The position numbers and the translations under genes were made by a program. DNA of 64,000 bases, from assembly GCA_050847315.1 (NCBI GenBank), contig CP193791.1. One strand, given 5' to 3'. This DNA comes from Cedecea sp000277545. GTDB taxonomy: Bacteria; Pseudomonadota; Gammaproteobacteria; Enterobacterales; Enterobacteriaceae. The notes beneath the pieces were generated by a model. That model was not told the DNA's origin. It did not search any database and saw only the letters and a list, made by a program, of their open reading frames with translations. Below, in pieces: positions 50,314 through 59,167 of the stretch. How positions within the stretch are numbered: the stretch's first letter is position 1; each line of letters opens with the position of its first letter.

Positions 50314-51027
50314 TTATTCCTGTCGGGTGCCAAAGAGGCGGGCGAAGTCTGGGGTGGTTTCACCGCTGCGCTCAAAATGCAGGCTGGAAACAATGTGATC
50401 GAAGTGGTGCTTCATCGCCAGGGTCAGCGGCTCAATGTCTTTTTTGCGCAGCAGATCGATAAGGTGTTCATGATCGTCACAGCGGCAGCCCCGCTGCCAC
50501 GGCGCGCCCCAGGCAGCGATCACCAGCGAGGAGCGGTGCGTCAAACTGGTGACCATTTCCGTCAGCACGGCATTGCCGGAGATAGCCTGCAGCTGAATAT
50601 GAAACGCCGCTGAAAGGCGGATGGCCGCCGGCCCGTCTCCGTCGCGGTGCGCTTTTTCTTCCTGCTGGATGATTTTACGCAGCGCGGCCAGGTGCGGCGC
50701 CTGAAGATGCTCGAGGACATGAGGCAGGTTGGCGCATTCGAGGAGGGAGCGCGTCTGGAAGATCGCTTTTGATTCTTCGACGTCCGGCATCGCCACAAAT
50801 GCACCACGCCCGGGCAGCAGGGTGATCATTTGCACCGTTGCGAGGCGCGTTAAGACTTTACGGATCCCGGTTCGGCTAATGCCAAAAACGTCCGCCAGCG
50901 CTTCTTCCGGCAGTTTGCTGCCCGGCGGCAGCTGGTGTTCGACCATCGCCGTCATCAGCGATTGCCAGATAACGGCTTCTTTATCATGCAGTTCTGCTGG
51001 GGCTGTCACCCCGAAATCACGTTTCAT
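50314..51027 (-). CDS. hpxS: GntR-family regulator of allantoin genes
   Basis: A 237-residue FadR-type GntR regulator. It has a winged helix-turn-helix (LPEEALADVFGISRTGIRKV, about 40-59) and an FCD ligand domain with metal-binding histidines (AAFHIQL, MKHHFDHI). It is the first gene of leftward hpxSAB and diverges from the permease hpxC. Two operator-like palindromes lie in the shared promoter. Confidence 0.86.
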   Translation of the reverse strand: MKRDFGVTAPAELHDKEAVIWQSLMTAMVEHQLPPGSKLPEEALADVFGISRTGIRKVLTRLATVQMITLLPGRGAFVAMPDVEESKAIFQTRSLLECANLPHVLEHLQAPHLAALRKIIQQEEKAHRDGDGPAAIRLSAAFHIQLQAISGNAVLTEMVTSLTHRSSLVIAAWGAPWQRGCRCDDHEHLIDLLRKKDIEPLTLAMKHHFDHIVSSLHFERSGETTPDFARLFGTRQE

Positions 51028-51060
51028 TCACCTCTCCTGTTAGCACCAGGCACCCTATAT

Positions 51061-51092
51061 TTGTATACAATATCATTGATAATTGAATACAA
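51061..51092. promoter_or_regulatory. Twin palindromic operator between hpxS and hpxC
   Basis: TTGTATACAA (51061-51070, a perfect palindrome) and TTGAATACAA (51083-51092) start 22 bp apart, two helical turns. GntR/FadR-type proteins bind such short palindromes, so HpxS is the likely ligand. Confidence 0.6.
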
Positions 51093-51170
51093 GAAATGCA
51101 AACCTGGCCTGGTTCCTGCAATACCTATGGCAGACGTAATCCATCTTCTGTTTTTATAGGAGCAGATCCC

Positions 51171-52664
51171 ATGCCAGGTATAGAGAACAACGCAACAGCC
51201 ATGAAAGAGAGTGCCAACGCCGGCTACAGCCCGCGCCTGTGCAACGATGACCTGGCCCCAACCCGCCACCAGACTTGGTCCTGGTATAATATTTTTTCGT
51301 TTTGGATGTCAGATGTACACAGCATGGGCGGCTACGTGGTGGCAGCCAGCTTCTTTACGCTCGGGCTTGCCAGCTGGCAGGTACTGATTTGCCTGCTGGC
51401 AGGGATTTGCATCGTGCAGTTTTGTGCCAACCTGGTCGCCAAACCCAGCCAGATGGCGGGCGTGCCTTACGCGGTGATTTGCCGCCAGGCTTTCGGCGTC
51501 TTCGGCGCGAATATTCCGGCGGTGATCCGCGGGCTTATCGCCTTCGCCTGGTACGGGATACAAACTTACCTGGCCGCTAACGCCTTAATGCTGGTGCTCT
51601 TGAAGTTCTGGCCAACGCTTGCGCCGATGACCAGCGTCAGCTTCCTCGGCCTGTCTCAGCTCGGCTGGATCTGCTTCGGTATTATGTGGGTGCTGCAGGC
51701 GATGGTGTTCTGGCACGGGATGAATGCGATTAAGCGCTTTATTGATATCGCGGGCCCTGCGGTATACATCGTGATGATGGCGCTGGCAGGCTGGATCCTG
51801 TATCAGACTGGCTTCGATGGCATCTCCTTTACCTTAGCCAGCAAACAGCTTAGCTCCGGCGAGCAGGTGTGGCAGATGATCACCGCCACCGCGCTGGTGG
51901 TGTCGTACTTCTCCGGCCCGCTGCTGAACTTCGGCGACTTCTCTCGCTACGGTAAAAGCATGAATGAGATCCGCCGCGGCAACCGCTGGGGCCTGCCGTT
52001 TAACTTCCTGCTGTTCTCTATTGTCACCGTGGTGATTGTGTCCGGTACTCAGTCGCTGTTCGGCAAGATGATCACCGACCCGATCGAGACCGTGAGCCAT
52101 ATCGGCAACAGCCTCGCGATGGCAATTGGCCTGCTGACGATGATCACCGCGACTATCGGGATCAATATTGTGGCGAACTTTGTTTCTCCTGCGTTCGACT
52201 TCTCTAACTGCTCGCCGCAGAAGATCAGCTTCCGTGCGGGTGGGATGATCGCCGCGGTGGGTTCTGTGCTGCTGACGCCGTGGAACCTGTTCCAGTCCCC
52301 GGAACTTATCCACTACACGCTGGATGTGCTGGGCTCGTTCATTGGGCCGCTGTTCGGCATCCTGCTGGCAGACTTCTACCTGGTGAAAGGCGGTAAAATT
52401 CACGTCGACGATCTGTTTAACGACACGCCGAAAGGCCGCTACTGGTACAGCCACGGCTTTAACCCGAAAGCGATCATCGCCCTGGTGCCTTCGGTTGCCG
52501 TTTGCCTGACCATCAGCTTTATTCCTTCGCTGCATGAAGTCGCCAACTTCAGCTGGTTTATCGGCGTGTTCCTCGGCCTGAGCTGCTACCGCTGGCTGGC
52601 TCGTAGTGAAAAAGTCAGCGTTGCTGCCGGTTTTGCTGGCCGCGTCGCCACCTCCAAAGAGTAA
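51171..52664 (+). CDS. hpxC: NCS1-family allantoin permease
   Basis: A 497-residue cytosine/purine/hydantoin (NCS1) transporter with about twelve membrane helices. The N-terminal TWSWYNIFSFWMSDVHSMGGY matches the allantoin/hydantoin branch. It imports allantoin with a cation. ATG 51171 follows AGGAG. Divergent from hpxSAB. Confidence 0.88.
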   Translation: MPGIENNATAMKESANAGYSPRLCNDDLAPTRHQTWSWYNIFSFWMSDVHSMGGYVVAASFFTLGLASWQVLICLLAGICIVQFCANLVAKPSQMAGVPYAVICRQAFGVFGANIPAVIRGLIAFAWYGIQTYLAANALMLVLLKFWPTLAPMTSVSFLGLSQLGWICFGIMWVLQAMVFWHGMNAIKRFIDIAGPAVYIVMMALAGWILYQTGFDGISFTLASKQLSSGEQVWQMITATALVVSYFSGPLLNFGDFSRYGKSMNEIRRGNRWGLPFNFLLFSIVTVVIVSGTQSLFGKMITDPIETVSHIGNSLAMAIGLLTMITATIGINIVANFVSPAFDFSNCSPQKISFRAGGMIAAVGSVLLTPWNLFQSPELIHYTLDVLGSFIGPLFGILLADFYLVKGGKIHVDDLFNDTPKGRYWYSHGFNPKAIIALVPSVAVCLTISFIPSLHEVANFSWFIGVFLGLSCYRWLARSEKVSVAAGFAGRVATSKE

Positions 52665-52670
52665 ACATTG

Positions 52671-52701
52671 AGGCCTGGGCCCGAAGGGGTTCAGGCTTTT
52701 T
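52671..52701 (+). terminator. Terminator after hpxC
   Basis: AGGCCTGGGCC and GGGGTTCAGGCT form a stem with a CGAA loop, followed by TTTTTCATTT. Confidence 0.8.
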
Positions 52702-52810
52702 CATTTCCAGACATACTCTTTTTCTTCTCTGAGACGACGGCTGGCCCAGCACGAGTGATATATTCTCCCTTCGACCTTTCCAGCAAAATCCCGTGTCAAA
52801 GGAGAGTCCC

Positions 52811-53734
52811 TTGCTCAGCAGTAAGAAGTCGGCCACTGAGGCTGTCCCCCATAAGCCGTCGGCCTGGTATGTTTTGCTCCTGTTCACCATTCCGCCGCTG
52901 CTTTGGGCGTGCAATTACATCGTCGGCAAAGCCGTTCGCAATGATATTCCCCCGGTGGGGCTCACCTTTATGCGCTGGCTGGTGGCGCTCATAGTGATCC
53001 TGCCGTTTGCGCTGCCTTATATAAAAAGAGACTTTCGTCGCTACCGGGAGTATCTGGGCTGGATTGTCGCCGTCTCGGTAACGGGGATCGTCTGTTTCAG
53101 TCTGCTGGTGTATATCGGCCTGCACCACACTTCGAGCACCAACGCGCTGTTGCTTAACTCCTGTATACCGGTGCTGATTATGCTGTTTGGCGCGCTATTT
53201 TTTGGGCATAAGCTCAGCGTTAAGCAGGTGGTGGGCCTGGCAATTTCCTGCTGCGGTGTGCTGTTCATTATCTTTAAGGGCGATATCCACGGGCTGCTGC
53301 AAATGGCGTTTTCATCGGGTGACCTGATGCTGCTGGCGGCCATGGCTTGTTTTGCGCTGTATACGCTGTGGATCCGAAAAATTCCTTCCGATATTAGCCG
53401 CATGGGGCTGCTGGGCGTTCAGGTGGCTATCGCGCTGGTGGTGACGCTGCCGCTGTGGCTGCATGAAATGAGCACCGGGGCTGTGCCACACTGGGATACC
53501 ATGACGATTTCAGCGGTCGTGTTCCTCGGTGCATTCCCCTCTTTTGTTTCCTATCTGCTGTACGGACGCTGCGTGGAAGCCGTCGGTGCCGCGCGTGCCG
53601 GGCTTAGCATTCACCTGATCCCAGTCTTTGGCGTAGTGCTGTCGCTGGTGTTTCTCGGCGAAACGCTGCATCTTTTCCATATCATCGGGATTGCGACTAT
53701 TTTAGTAGGTGTGGCGTTGGCCAGCAGGCACTAG
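52811..53734 (+). CDS. EamA-family (DMT) transporter
   Basis: About 307 residues with ten membrane helices in two EamA repeats. LHHTSSTNALLLNSCIPVLI and GRCVEAVGAARAGLSIHLIPVFG are typical. These permeases export or import amino acids and other metabolites; substrate unknown. A TTG at 52811 has an ideal AAAGGAG site six bases upstream; a GTG at 52793 without such a site is the alternative. Next to hpxC but separated by a terminator, so probably independent of it. Confidence 0.8.
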   Translation: MLSSKKSATEAVPHKPSAWYVLLLFTIPPLLWACNYIVGKAVRNDIPPVGLTFMRWLVALIVILPFALPYIKRDFRRYREYLGWIVAVSVTGIVCFSLLVYIGLHHTSSTNALLLNSCIPVLIMLFGALFFGHKLSVKQVVGLAISCCGVLFIIFKGDIHGLLQMAFSSGDLMLLAAMACFALYTLWIRKIPSDISRMGLLGVQVAIALVVTLPLWLHEMSTGAVPHWDTMTISAVVFLGAFPSFVSYLLYGRCVEAVGAARAGLSIHLIPVFGVVLSLVFLGETLHLFHIIGIATILVGVALASRH

Positions 53735-53748
53735 AGGTGGTTTCAGCC

Positions 53749-53777
53749 AACCCTCGCGCGATTGCGGCGCGAGGGTT
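53749..53777 (+). terminator. Terminator after the EamA transporter
   Basis: AACCCTCGCGC/GCGCGAGGGTT 11-bp stem, with a T-run a few bases downstream (GAATTTTT). Confidence 0.75.
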
Positions 53778-53799
53778 AGGTGAATTTTTAAGAAAGACA

Positions 53800-53839
53800 T
53801 AAAAGACGAAGGCCTGAGTCATTGCTGACTCAGGCCTTC
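53800..53839 (-). terminator. Terminator of tRNA-Asp
   Basis: GAAGGCCTGAGTCA/TGACTCAGGCCTTC 14-bp stem (53808-53839); on the minus strand GTCTTTTATG follows. Confidence 0.85.
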
Positions 53840-53846
53840 TGAATTG

Positions 53847-53923
53847 TGGCGGAACGGACGGGACTCGAACCCGCGACCCCCTGCGTGACAGGCAGGTATT
53901 CTAACCGACTGAACTACCGCTCC
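53847..53923 (-). tRNA. aspV: tRNA-Asp (GTC anticodon)
   Basis: A 77-base tRNA with encoded CCA, GGAGCGG acceptor stem and anticodon GTC in CTGTCAC. Position beside dnaQ matches E. coli aspV. Same sequence as the tRNA at 63289-63365. Confidence 0.96.
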
Positions 53924-54057
53924 GCGTTTTGTTCCCCGTCGGGAACGAAGCGGATATTACGGATTGCCCCGATAACCGTCAACGCTTTTTATCATAAAAT
54001 TAACCGTTTGCCGCAAAAATCACCTGAGTGGTGATTTTTAACTCGTTTTGGCTATTT

Positions 54058-54789
54058 TTAGCTGCGCCAGAGGCAGCTGCCGCCTTTCTTCTGCACCAAA
54101 TCAAGGCGCGATTCATGGGCCACCAGCTCTTCATCACTGGCGTGGATCACCCGCATACCTGTTGCACGACGCACCACGCGCTGAATGCCGCCGCTGCCCT
54201 GCTGCTGCTGCACATCACCTTCCATAGAAAATTTGAGTGACGTTTGCCCGCCGGTCATCATCAGATAAACGTCGGCCAGGATTTGGGCATCGAGCAATGC
54301 GCCGTGCAGCGTACGTTTGCTGTTGTCTATTTCATAGCGAGAGCAGAGCGCATCGAGGCTGTTCCGCTTGCCCGGGAACATCTTACGGGCCATTGCCAGG
54401 CTGTCGGTTACCTTACAGAAGGTATCCGTTTTAGGAATGTCGCGCCGCAGCTTGCTGAACTCGTAGTCCATAAAGCCGATATCAAACGAGGCGTTATGAA
54501 TGACCAGCTCGGCGCCGCGAATATAGTCGAGGAACGAGTCTGCAACCTGATCGAAGGTCGGCTTATCCGCCAGGAACTCGTCCGCAATACCGTGAACGCC
54601 AAAGGCTTCCGGATCCACCAGCCGGTCGGGCTTGAGGTAGACGTGGAAGTTGTTGCCCGTCAGGCGACGGTTGATCACTTCAACCGCACCGATCTCGATA
54701 ATGCGATGCCCTTCATAATGAGCACCGATCTGGTTCATACCGGTGGTTTCGGTATCGAGGACTATTTGTCTGGTGGGGGTAGAAATCAT
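54058..54789 (-). CDS. dnaQ: DNA polymerase III epsilon subunit (proofreading exonuclease)
   Basis: A 243-residue DEDDh exonuclease. The acids lie in IVLDTETTG (ExoI), NASFDIGFMD (ExoII) and HGALLDAQILADVY (ExoIII). GQTSLKFSM is the beta-clamp-binding loop, followed by the flexible linker and alpha-binding C-terminus. It corrects replication errors in the core polymerase. Divergent from rnhA with a 66-bp shared promoter. Confidence 0.97.
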   Translation of the reverse strand: MISTPTRQIVLDTETTGMNQIGAHYEGHRIIEIGAVEVINRRLTGNNFHVYLKPDRLVDPEAFGVHGIADEFLADKPTFDQVADSFLDYIRGAELVIHNASFDIGFMDYEFSKLRRDIPKTDTFCKVTDSLAMARKMFPGKRNSLDALCSRYEIDNSKRTLHGALLDAQILADVYLMMTGGQTSLKFSMEGDVQQQQGSGGIQRVVRRATGMRVIHASDEELVAHESRLDLVQKKGGSCLWRS

Positions 54790-54855
54790 ATAGCTGTGCT
54801 CATCGCGCTCGTTTGTGTCAGACTTGACGTTTTCATCACAGGAAGTCTACCAGAG

Positions 54856-55332
54856 ATGCGTAAACAGGTAGAAGTTTTCACCGATGGCTCCTGCCTGGGG
54901 AATCCAGGGCCGGGCGGCTTCGGGGCAATTTTGCGGTACAAGCAGCACGAGAAAATCTTCAGCGAAGGGTTTCGTCTCACCACCAATAACCGCATGGAAA
55001 TGATGGCCGCTATCGTCGCGCTTGAGGCGCTGATCGAACCCTGCGATGTGGTCCTCAGCACCGACAGCCAGTACGTCCGCCAGGGCATTACCCAGTGGAT
55101 CCACAACTGGAAAAAACGCGGCTGGAAGACGGCAGATAAAAAGCCGGTGAAAAACGTCGATTTATGGAAGCGCCTGGACGCAGCCCTGAGCCATCACCAG
55201 ATTAAGTGGGAATGGGTCAAAGGGCATGCTGGCCACCCGGAAAACGAACGCTGCGACGAACTGGCGCGCAACGCAGCCTCCCGCCCTACTCATGAGGATG
55301 TGGGTTATCAGCCGGACGCGGCGGCACCTTAG
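54856..55332 (+). CDS. rnhA: Ribonuclease HI
   Basis: A 158-residue RNase H. The four catalytic acids are in FTDGSCLGNPG, NNRMEMMAA, STDSQYVRQG and ENERCDELA. It degrades RNA in RNA-DNA hybrids. ATG 54856 matches the E. coli start; the frame is open far upstream only by chance. Its last 47 bp overlap the convergent yafS. Confidence 0.97.
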   Translation: MRKQVEVFTDGSCLGNPGPGGFGAILRYKQHEKIFSEGFRLTTNNRMEMMAAIVALEALIEPCDVVLSTDSQYVRQGITQWIHNWKKRGWKTADKKPVKNVDLWKRLDAALSHHQIKWEWVKGHAGHPENERCDELARNAASRPTHEDVGYQPDAAAP

Positions 55333-56050
55333 CAACGGCTTCGCGGTACTGCCGCGTGGCCCCTACCGCCGAGCGAATCTGATTTTTCGCTTTGCGGCTT
55401 TTCATTGGGTTCAGCGTCAGCGGCAGCGTGCGTTTTCGCGCCACGATAACGTGCATACAGCCCAGCGCCGGCAGATGCGTACTCAGCAAACGCCCACCTT
55501 GCTTATGCCAGGGCAGGACCTGAAAACTGCGCCGGTACATCACTTCAAAATTCAGTAACGACAGCCAGTCTTGTTGCCTCATGGGGGTAAACATTCGGCT
55601 ATTATAAGGCACACGCTTACGCAGGAACGGGACCATTTTCCCCAGCCCCAGCAAGCTAATGGGATTAAAACTGCTGAGCACGATCCAACCGTCGTCGATC
55701 AGGACACGATCCACTTCCCGCAGCAGGCGGTGGGGATCAGGGCACCAGGGTAACGTGTGGGCCAACAGGCAAGCATCCACCGACTTCGCCGCAAAAGGCA
55801 AGTGCAGAGGATCGGCATTAACCTGTAGATGCTCACCCTGCAGGGCCACATTAACCTGATGCGAAATCGCACACGCTTCGGTGTTCACTTCCGCACTCAG
55901 GTTGCCAATTTTCAATAAGTGAAAGCCGAACATTTTCGCCAGCCACGGGCGGAGCTGCTCTTCGAGCGCATCCCGATAGTGTTCTCCCCACCGCAGCTGC
56001 GCCCAATGATGGGGGGAAGTGATAATCTCAGGTATCCTTGCCGGTTTCAT
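55286..56050 (-). CDS. yafS: Putative SAM-dependent methyltransferase YafS
   Basis: A 254-residue protein with a type 11 methyltransferase domain (KSVDACLLAHTLPWCPDPHR, EVDRVLIDDGWIVLSSFNP). Substrate unknown. ATG 56050 (MKPARIPEI) matches the E. coli protein. It overlaps the 3' end of rnhA and diverges from gloB with a 35-bp gap. Confidence 0.93.
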   Translation of the reverse strand: MKPARIPEIITSPHHWAQLRWGEHYRDALEEQLRPWLAKMFGFHLLKIGNLSAEVNTEACAISHQVNVALQGEHLQVNADPLHLPFAAKSVDACLLAHTLPWCPDPHRLLREVDRVLIDDGWIVLSSFNPISLLGLGKMVPFLRKRVPYNSRMFTPMRQQDWLSLLNFEVMYRRSFQVLPWHKQGGRLLSTHLPALGCMHVIVARKRTLPLTLNPMKSRKAKNQIRSAVGATRQYREAVAKVPPRPADNPHPHE

Positions 56051-56085
56051 CACTACCTTCTTAATGGCCATAGAGAGGTTGAACT

Positions 56086-56841
56086 ATGAATCTTAACAGT
56101 ATTCGTGCCTTCCAGGATAACTACATCTGGGTGCTTAATAACGAGCAGGGAAAATGTGTGATCGTTGACCCTGGCGACGCCGCACCGGTATTGAGGGGAA
56201 TAGAGGAAAACGGCTGGCAGCCAGAGGCCATTCTGCTGACCCATCATCATGCCGATCATGTGGGTGGCGTTCAGCAATTAAAGGACAAGTTTCCGAAGAT
56301 TAAGGTCTACGGCCCGGAGGAAACCCGGCAGAAAGGCGCCACTCAGATCGTGGGCGAAGGGGATAAGTTTAGTCTGCTTGGGCGTGAATTTCGCGTGATA
56401 GCAACACCTGGTCACACTTTAGGACATATCTCCTTTTTTAGTTTTCCTTATCTATTTTGCGGCGACACAATGTTTTCAGGCGGCTGTGGAAGGCTTTTTG
56501 AAGGCACGGCAGGTCAGATGTTTAATTCATTTCAAAAGCTTAATGAACTCCCCGCCGATACACTGATTTGTTGCGCACATGAGTATACGGAATCGAACAT
56601 AAAGTTTGCCTTAAGTATTCTACCCCATGATGAGCATTTAACGGGATACTATCGAAAAGTTAAGGAGTTACGCGCAAAAAATCATTCAACATTGCCGTCT
56701 TCCCTGCAAACTGAACGTAAAATAAATATTTTTTTACGCACTGAAGATGTTGTTTTAAAAGAAGAAATAAAAAAAGAAACAAACTTGCAACAACCCCATG
56801 AGATATTCGCCTGGTTAAGGACAAAGAAGGACAGCTTCTGA
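56086..56841 (+). CDS. gloB: Hydroxyacylglutathione hydrolase (glyoxalase II)
   Basis: A 251-residue metallo-beta-lactamase-fold enzyme. THHHADHVGG is the binuclear metal motif, with GHTLGHISF and FCGDTMFSGGCGRLFEGT completing the site. It hydrolyses S-lactoylglutathione in methylglyoxal detoxification. The second half of the gene is much richer in A+T than the first, though all motifs are intact. Confidence 0.96.
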   Translation: MNLNSIRAFQDNYIWVLNNEQGKCVIVDPGDAAPVLRGIEENGWQPEAILLTHHHADHVGGVQQLKDKFPKIKVYGPEETRQKGATQIVGEGDKFSLLGREFRVIATPGHTLGHISFFSFPYLFCGDTMFSGGCGRLFEGTAGQMFNSFQKLNELPADTLICCAHEYTESNIKFALSILPHDEHLTGYYRKVKELRAKNHSTLPSSLQTERKINIFLRTEDVVLKEEIKKETNLQQPHEIFAWLRTKKDSF

Positions 56842-56911
56842 ATATTCTGGTTGTGTTGTCGAAAAGGCGACGGTATCATCGCTCGTCTTTTAAGCAACCA
56901 TTGACACACAC

Positions 56912-58282
56912 ATGAAGGCAAAAGCGATACTACTCGCCTCTGTCTTGCTTGTCGGGTGCCAGGCGTCAAAGCATGATGCCAACATTCAACAGCACGCACA
57001 GAGTCTGTCTGCAGCTGGTCAAGGTGAAGCAGGAAAGTACACGGGTCGAGTGACCTCCGCGCGATGGATGGATGATGGAACCTTCCTCGCGCAAGATCAA
57101 AACCTGTGGAACTTCATCGGCAACGAGCTAAAGATGGGGATACCGGAAAACATCCGTATCCGCGAACAGAAACAGAAGTACCTGAGTAATAAGAGCTATC
57201 TCCACGATGTAACATTACGGGCAGAGCCGTATATGTACTGGATTGCCGGGCAAGTTAAGAAACGCAACATGCCAATGGAACTAGTACTACTACCCATAGT
57301 GGAGAGCGCTTTTGACCCCCACGCGACGTCTGGTGCAAATGCCGCAGGCATTTGGCAGATTATCCCAAGTACGGGGCGCAATTACGGTCTGAAGCAGACC
57401 AAAGCGTACGATGCACGCCGTGATGTAGTGGCTTCCACCACTGCCGCACTGGATATGATGCAGCGTTTGAACAAGATGTTTGACGGCGACTGGTTGTTGA
57501 CCGTGGCGGCGTACAACAGCGGTGAAGGCCGCGTGCTGAATGCTATTAAAGCGAACAAATCGCGGGGTAAACCTACCGATTTCTGGTCGCTGGCTTTGCC
57601 ACGTGAAACAAAGATCTACGTACCGAAAATGCTGGCGTTGAGTGACATACTCAAAAACAGTCAGAAGTACGGCGTACGTCTGCCGACAACGGATGAAAGC
57701 CGCGCGCTGGCGCGTGTTGAAGTAAGCAGTCCGGTTGAGTTAACGCAGGTCGCCGAAATGGCAGGCATGTCGCTCACCAACCTGAAGACCTTCAACGCCG
57801 GCGTGAAAAGCACCACCGTTGGAAAAAATCAGCGCTATGTGATGGTGCCGAAAAAGCATGCCGAGCAGCTGAAAGCCTCTCTGGCTTCTGGGGAAATCGA
57901 TGCTTTACAGCCAACGTTGGTGGCGGATAACCGTCTCAACGCGGGTGGCAACAAATCCTATAAAGTGCGTTCAGGGGATACTCTGTCCAGCATTGCTTCA
58001 CGCCTCGGTGTGAATGCTAAGGATTTGCAGAGCTGGAATAACCTGCGCGGTTCGCACCTCAAAGTTGGGCAGACGCTCAGCGTGAAAGGTGGCGCCACAC
58101 AGCTGGCTGATAACAGCAGCATCACTTATCAGGTGCGTAAAGGTGATTCGTTGTCGAGTATTGCTAAACGTCACGGCGTGAACATCAAAGATGTGATGCG
58201 CTGGAACAATGGTACCGATGACCTGAAACCGGGTGACCGTTTGACGCTGTTTGTCAGCGGCAACAGCTCGCCGGATACCTGA
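56912..58282 (+). CDS. mltD: Membrane-bound lytic murein transglycosylase D
   Basis: A 456-residue lipoprotein (lipobox LLVGC, Cys16). It has an SLT-type lysozyme-like domain (catalytic Glu in LPIVESAFDPHA, GIWQIIPSTGRNYGL, AYNSGEGRV) and two LysM repeats near the C-terminus (about 348-392 and 407-450). It cleaves peptidoglycan with formation of anhydromuropeptides at the outer membrane. The E. coli protein has the same layout. Confidence 0.96.
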   Translation: MKAKAILLASVLLVGCQASKHDANIQQHAQSLSAAGQGEAGKYTGRVTSARWMDDGTFLAQDQNLWNFIGNELKMGIPENIRIREQKQKYLSNKSYLHDVTLRAEPYMYWIAGQVKKRNMPMELVLLPIVESAFDPHATSGANAAGIWQIIPSTGRNYGLKQTKAYDARRDVVASTTAALDMMQRLNKMFDGDWLLTVAAYNSGEGRVLNAIKANKSRGKPTDFWSLALPRETKIYVPKMLALSDILKNSQKYGVRLPTTDESRALARVEVSSPVELTQVAEMAGMSLTNLKTFNAGVKSTTVGKNQRYVMVPKKHAEQLKASLASGEIDALQPTLVADNRLNAGGNKSYKVRSGDTLSSIASRLGVNAKDLQSWNNLRGSHLKVGQTLSVKGGATQLADNSSITYQVRKGDSLSSIAKRHGVNIKDVMRWNNGTDDLKPGDRLTLFVSGNSSPDT

Positions 58283-58292
58283 TAGCCAGAAC

Positions 58293-58326
58293 AAAAAAGG
58301 CACCTTACGGTGCCTTTTCTTTTTTA
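58293..58326. terminator. Bidirectional terminator between mltD and yafE
   Basis: AAAAGGCACC/GGTGCCTTTT with a TTTTTT run on the plus strand and an A-run on the other side. Confidence 0.9.
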
Positions 58327-58328
58327 CC

Positions 58329-59096
58329 TCACGCCTTTCGCGCTTCCAGCATGATGATATCGCTGGTGAATGAGCCGTCCCGCTGCAATTCAAAGTATTG
58401 TTTCACCTCGTCCGAGGCGCTTTTTTGATAGGCGCGGATTGCGTCCGATAACACTATCGGCGTGCGCATTCTGGCGATCCAGCTGGTAAATTCCAGATTC
58501 AACCTGTCACACAACACGCTGTGCGTGACCAGGCCCGCCTCATTGAACAGGCTAAGCCACTCTCCGCTGGAATAATTACGCACATGCGAGGTATCTCGCA
58601 GCGCCTCGACCGTTTGCAGCCAGATATCCTTAACCGGATGGCCTGGCGAGGTCACATCCATAAAGATGGCAATACCACCGGGCTTAAGCACGCGCTTTAC
58701 TTCGCGCAGCGCCTGACCAACATCGTGCCAGTGATGCGCTGAGTAGCGACTGATCACCACGTCAAAAATACCGTCGTCAAACGGCAATGATTCCGCGTAT
58801 CCCTGACGTGTCGCGATATTCGCTATTCCGCGCGTTGTTGCCGCTTCAGCAACGACCGCCAGCATCTGCTCGGACAGATCATAAGCCACCACCGATTTCA
58901 CTTTAGCCGCGGCAATAAAGCTGGCGTGCCCTGCCCCGCATCCCATGTCCAGGAGCGTGGCATGAGGGAAGTCATTCAGCCTTGCGCTAAGCCGCTCCAG
59001 ATCGCGCCCGGAAGCATGAACCGTACTGGTCAAATAGGCGCTGGCCTGAGATCCAAACTGCTGGCCGACTTTGTCGTGATGGGATTGCGTTGTCAT
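58329..59096 (-). CDS. yafE: Class I SAM-dependent methyltransferase YafE
   Basis: A 255-residue UbiE/type 11 methyltransferase. Motif I is LLDMGCGAGHASF; VISRYSAHHWHDVGQALREV and VLKPGGIAIFMDV follow. Substrate unknown. Position between mltD and yafD matches yafE, and the protein is longer than the E. coli K-12 annotation at the N-terminus. Confidence 0.92.
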   Translation of the reverse strand: MTTQSHHDKVGQQFGSQASAYLTSTVHASGRDLERLSARLNDFPHATLLDMGCGAGHASFIAAAKVKSVVAYDLSEQMLAVVAEAATTRGIANIATRQGYAESLPFDDGIFDVVISRYSAHHWHDVGQALREVKRVLKPGGIAIFMDVTSPGHPVKDIWLQTVEALRDTSHVRNYSSGEWLSLFNEAGLVTHSVLCDRLNLEFTSWIARMRTPIVLSDAIRAYQKSASDEVKQYFELQRDGSFTSDIIMLEARKA

Positions 59097-59167
59097 CGTT
59101 ATGTCCTTGCGGTTAAGTGAGAAAAAGGGCAGCGCACAGGTCTGCCCAACGGCAGACCTGACGAACC

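Noticed and set aside
54244..54855. N-terminal extension of rnhA across dnaQ
   Set aside because: It overlaps dnaQ antisense; ATG 54856 matches the known RNase HI start.
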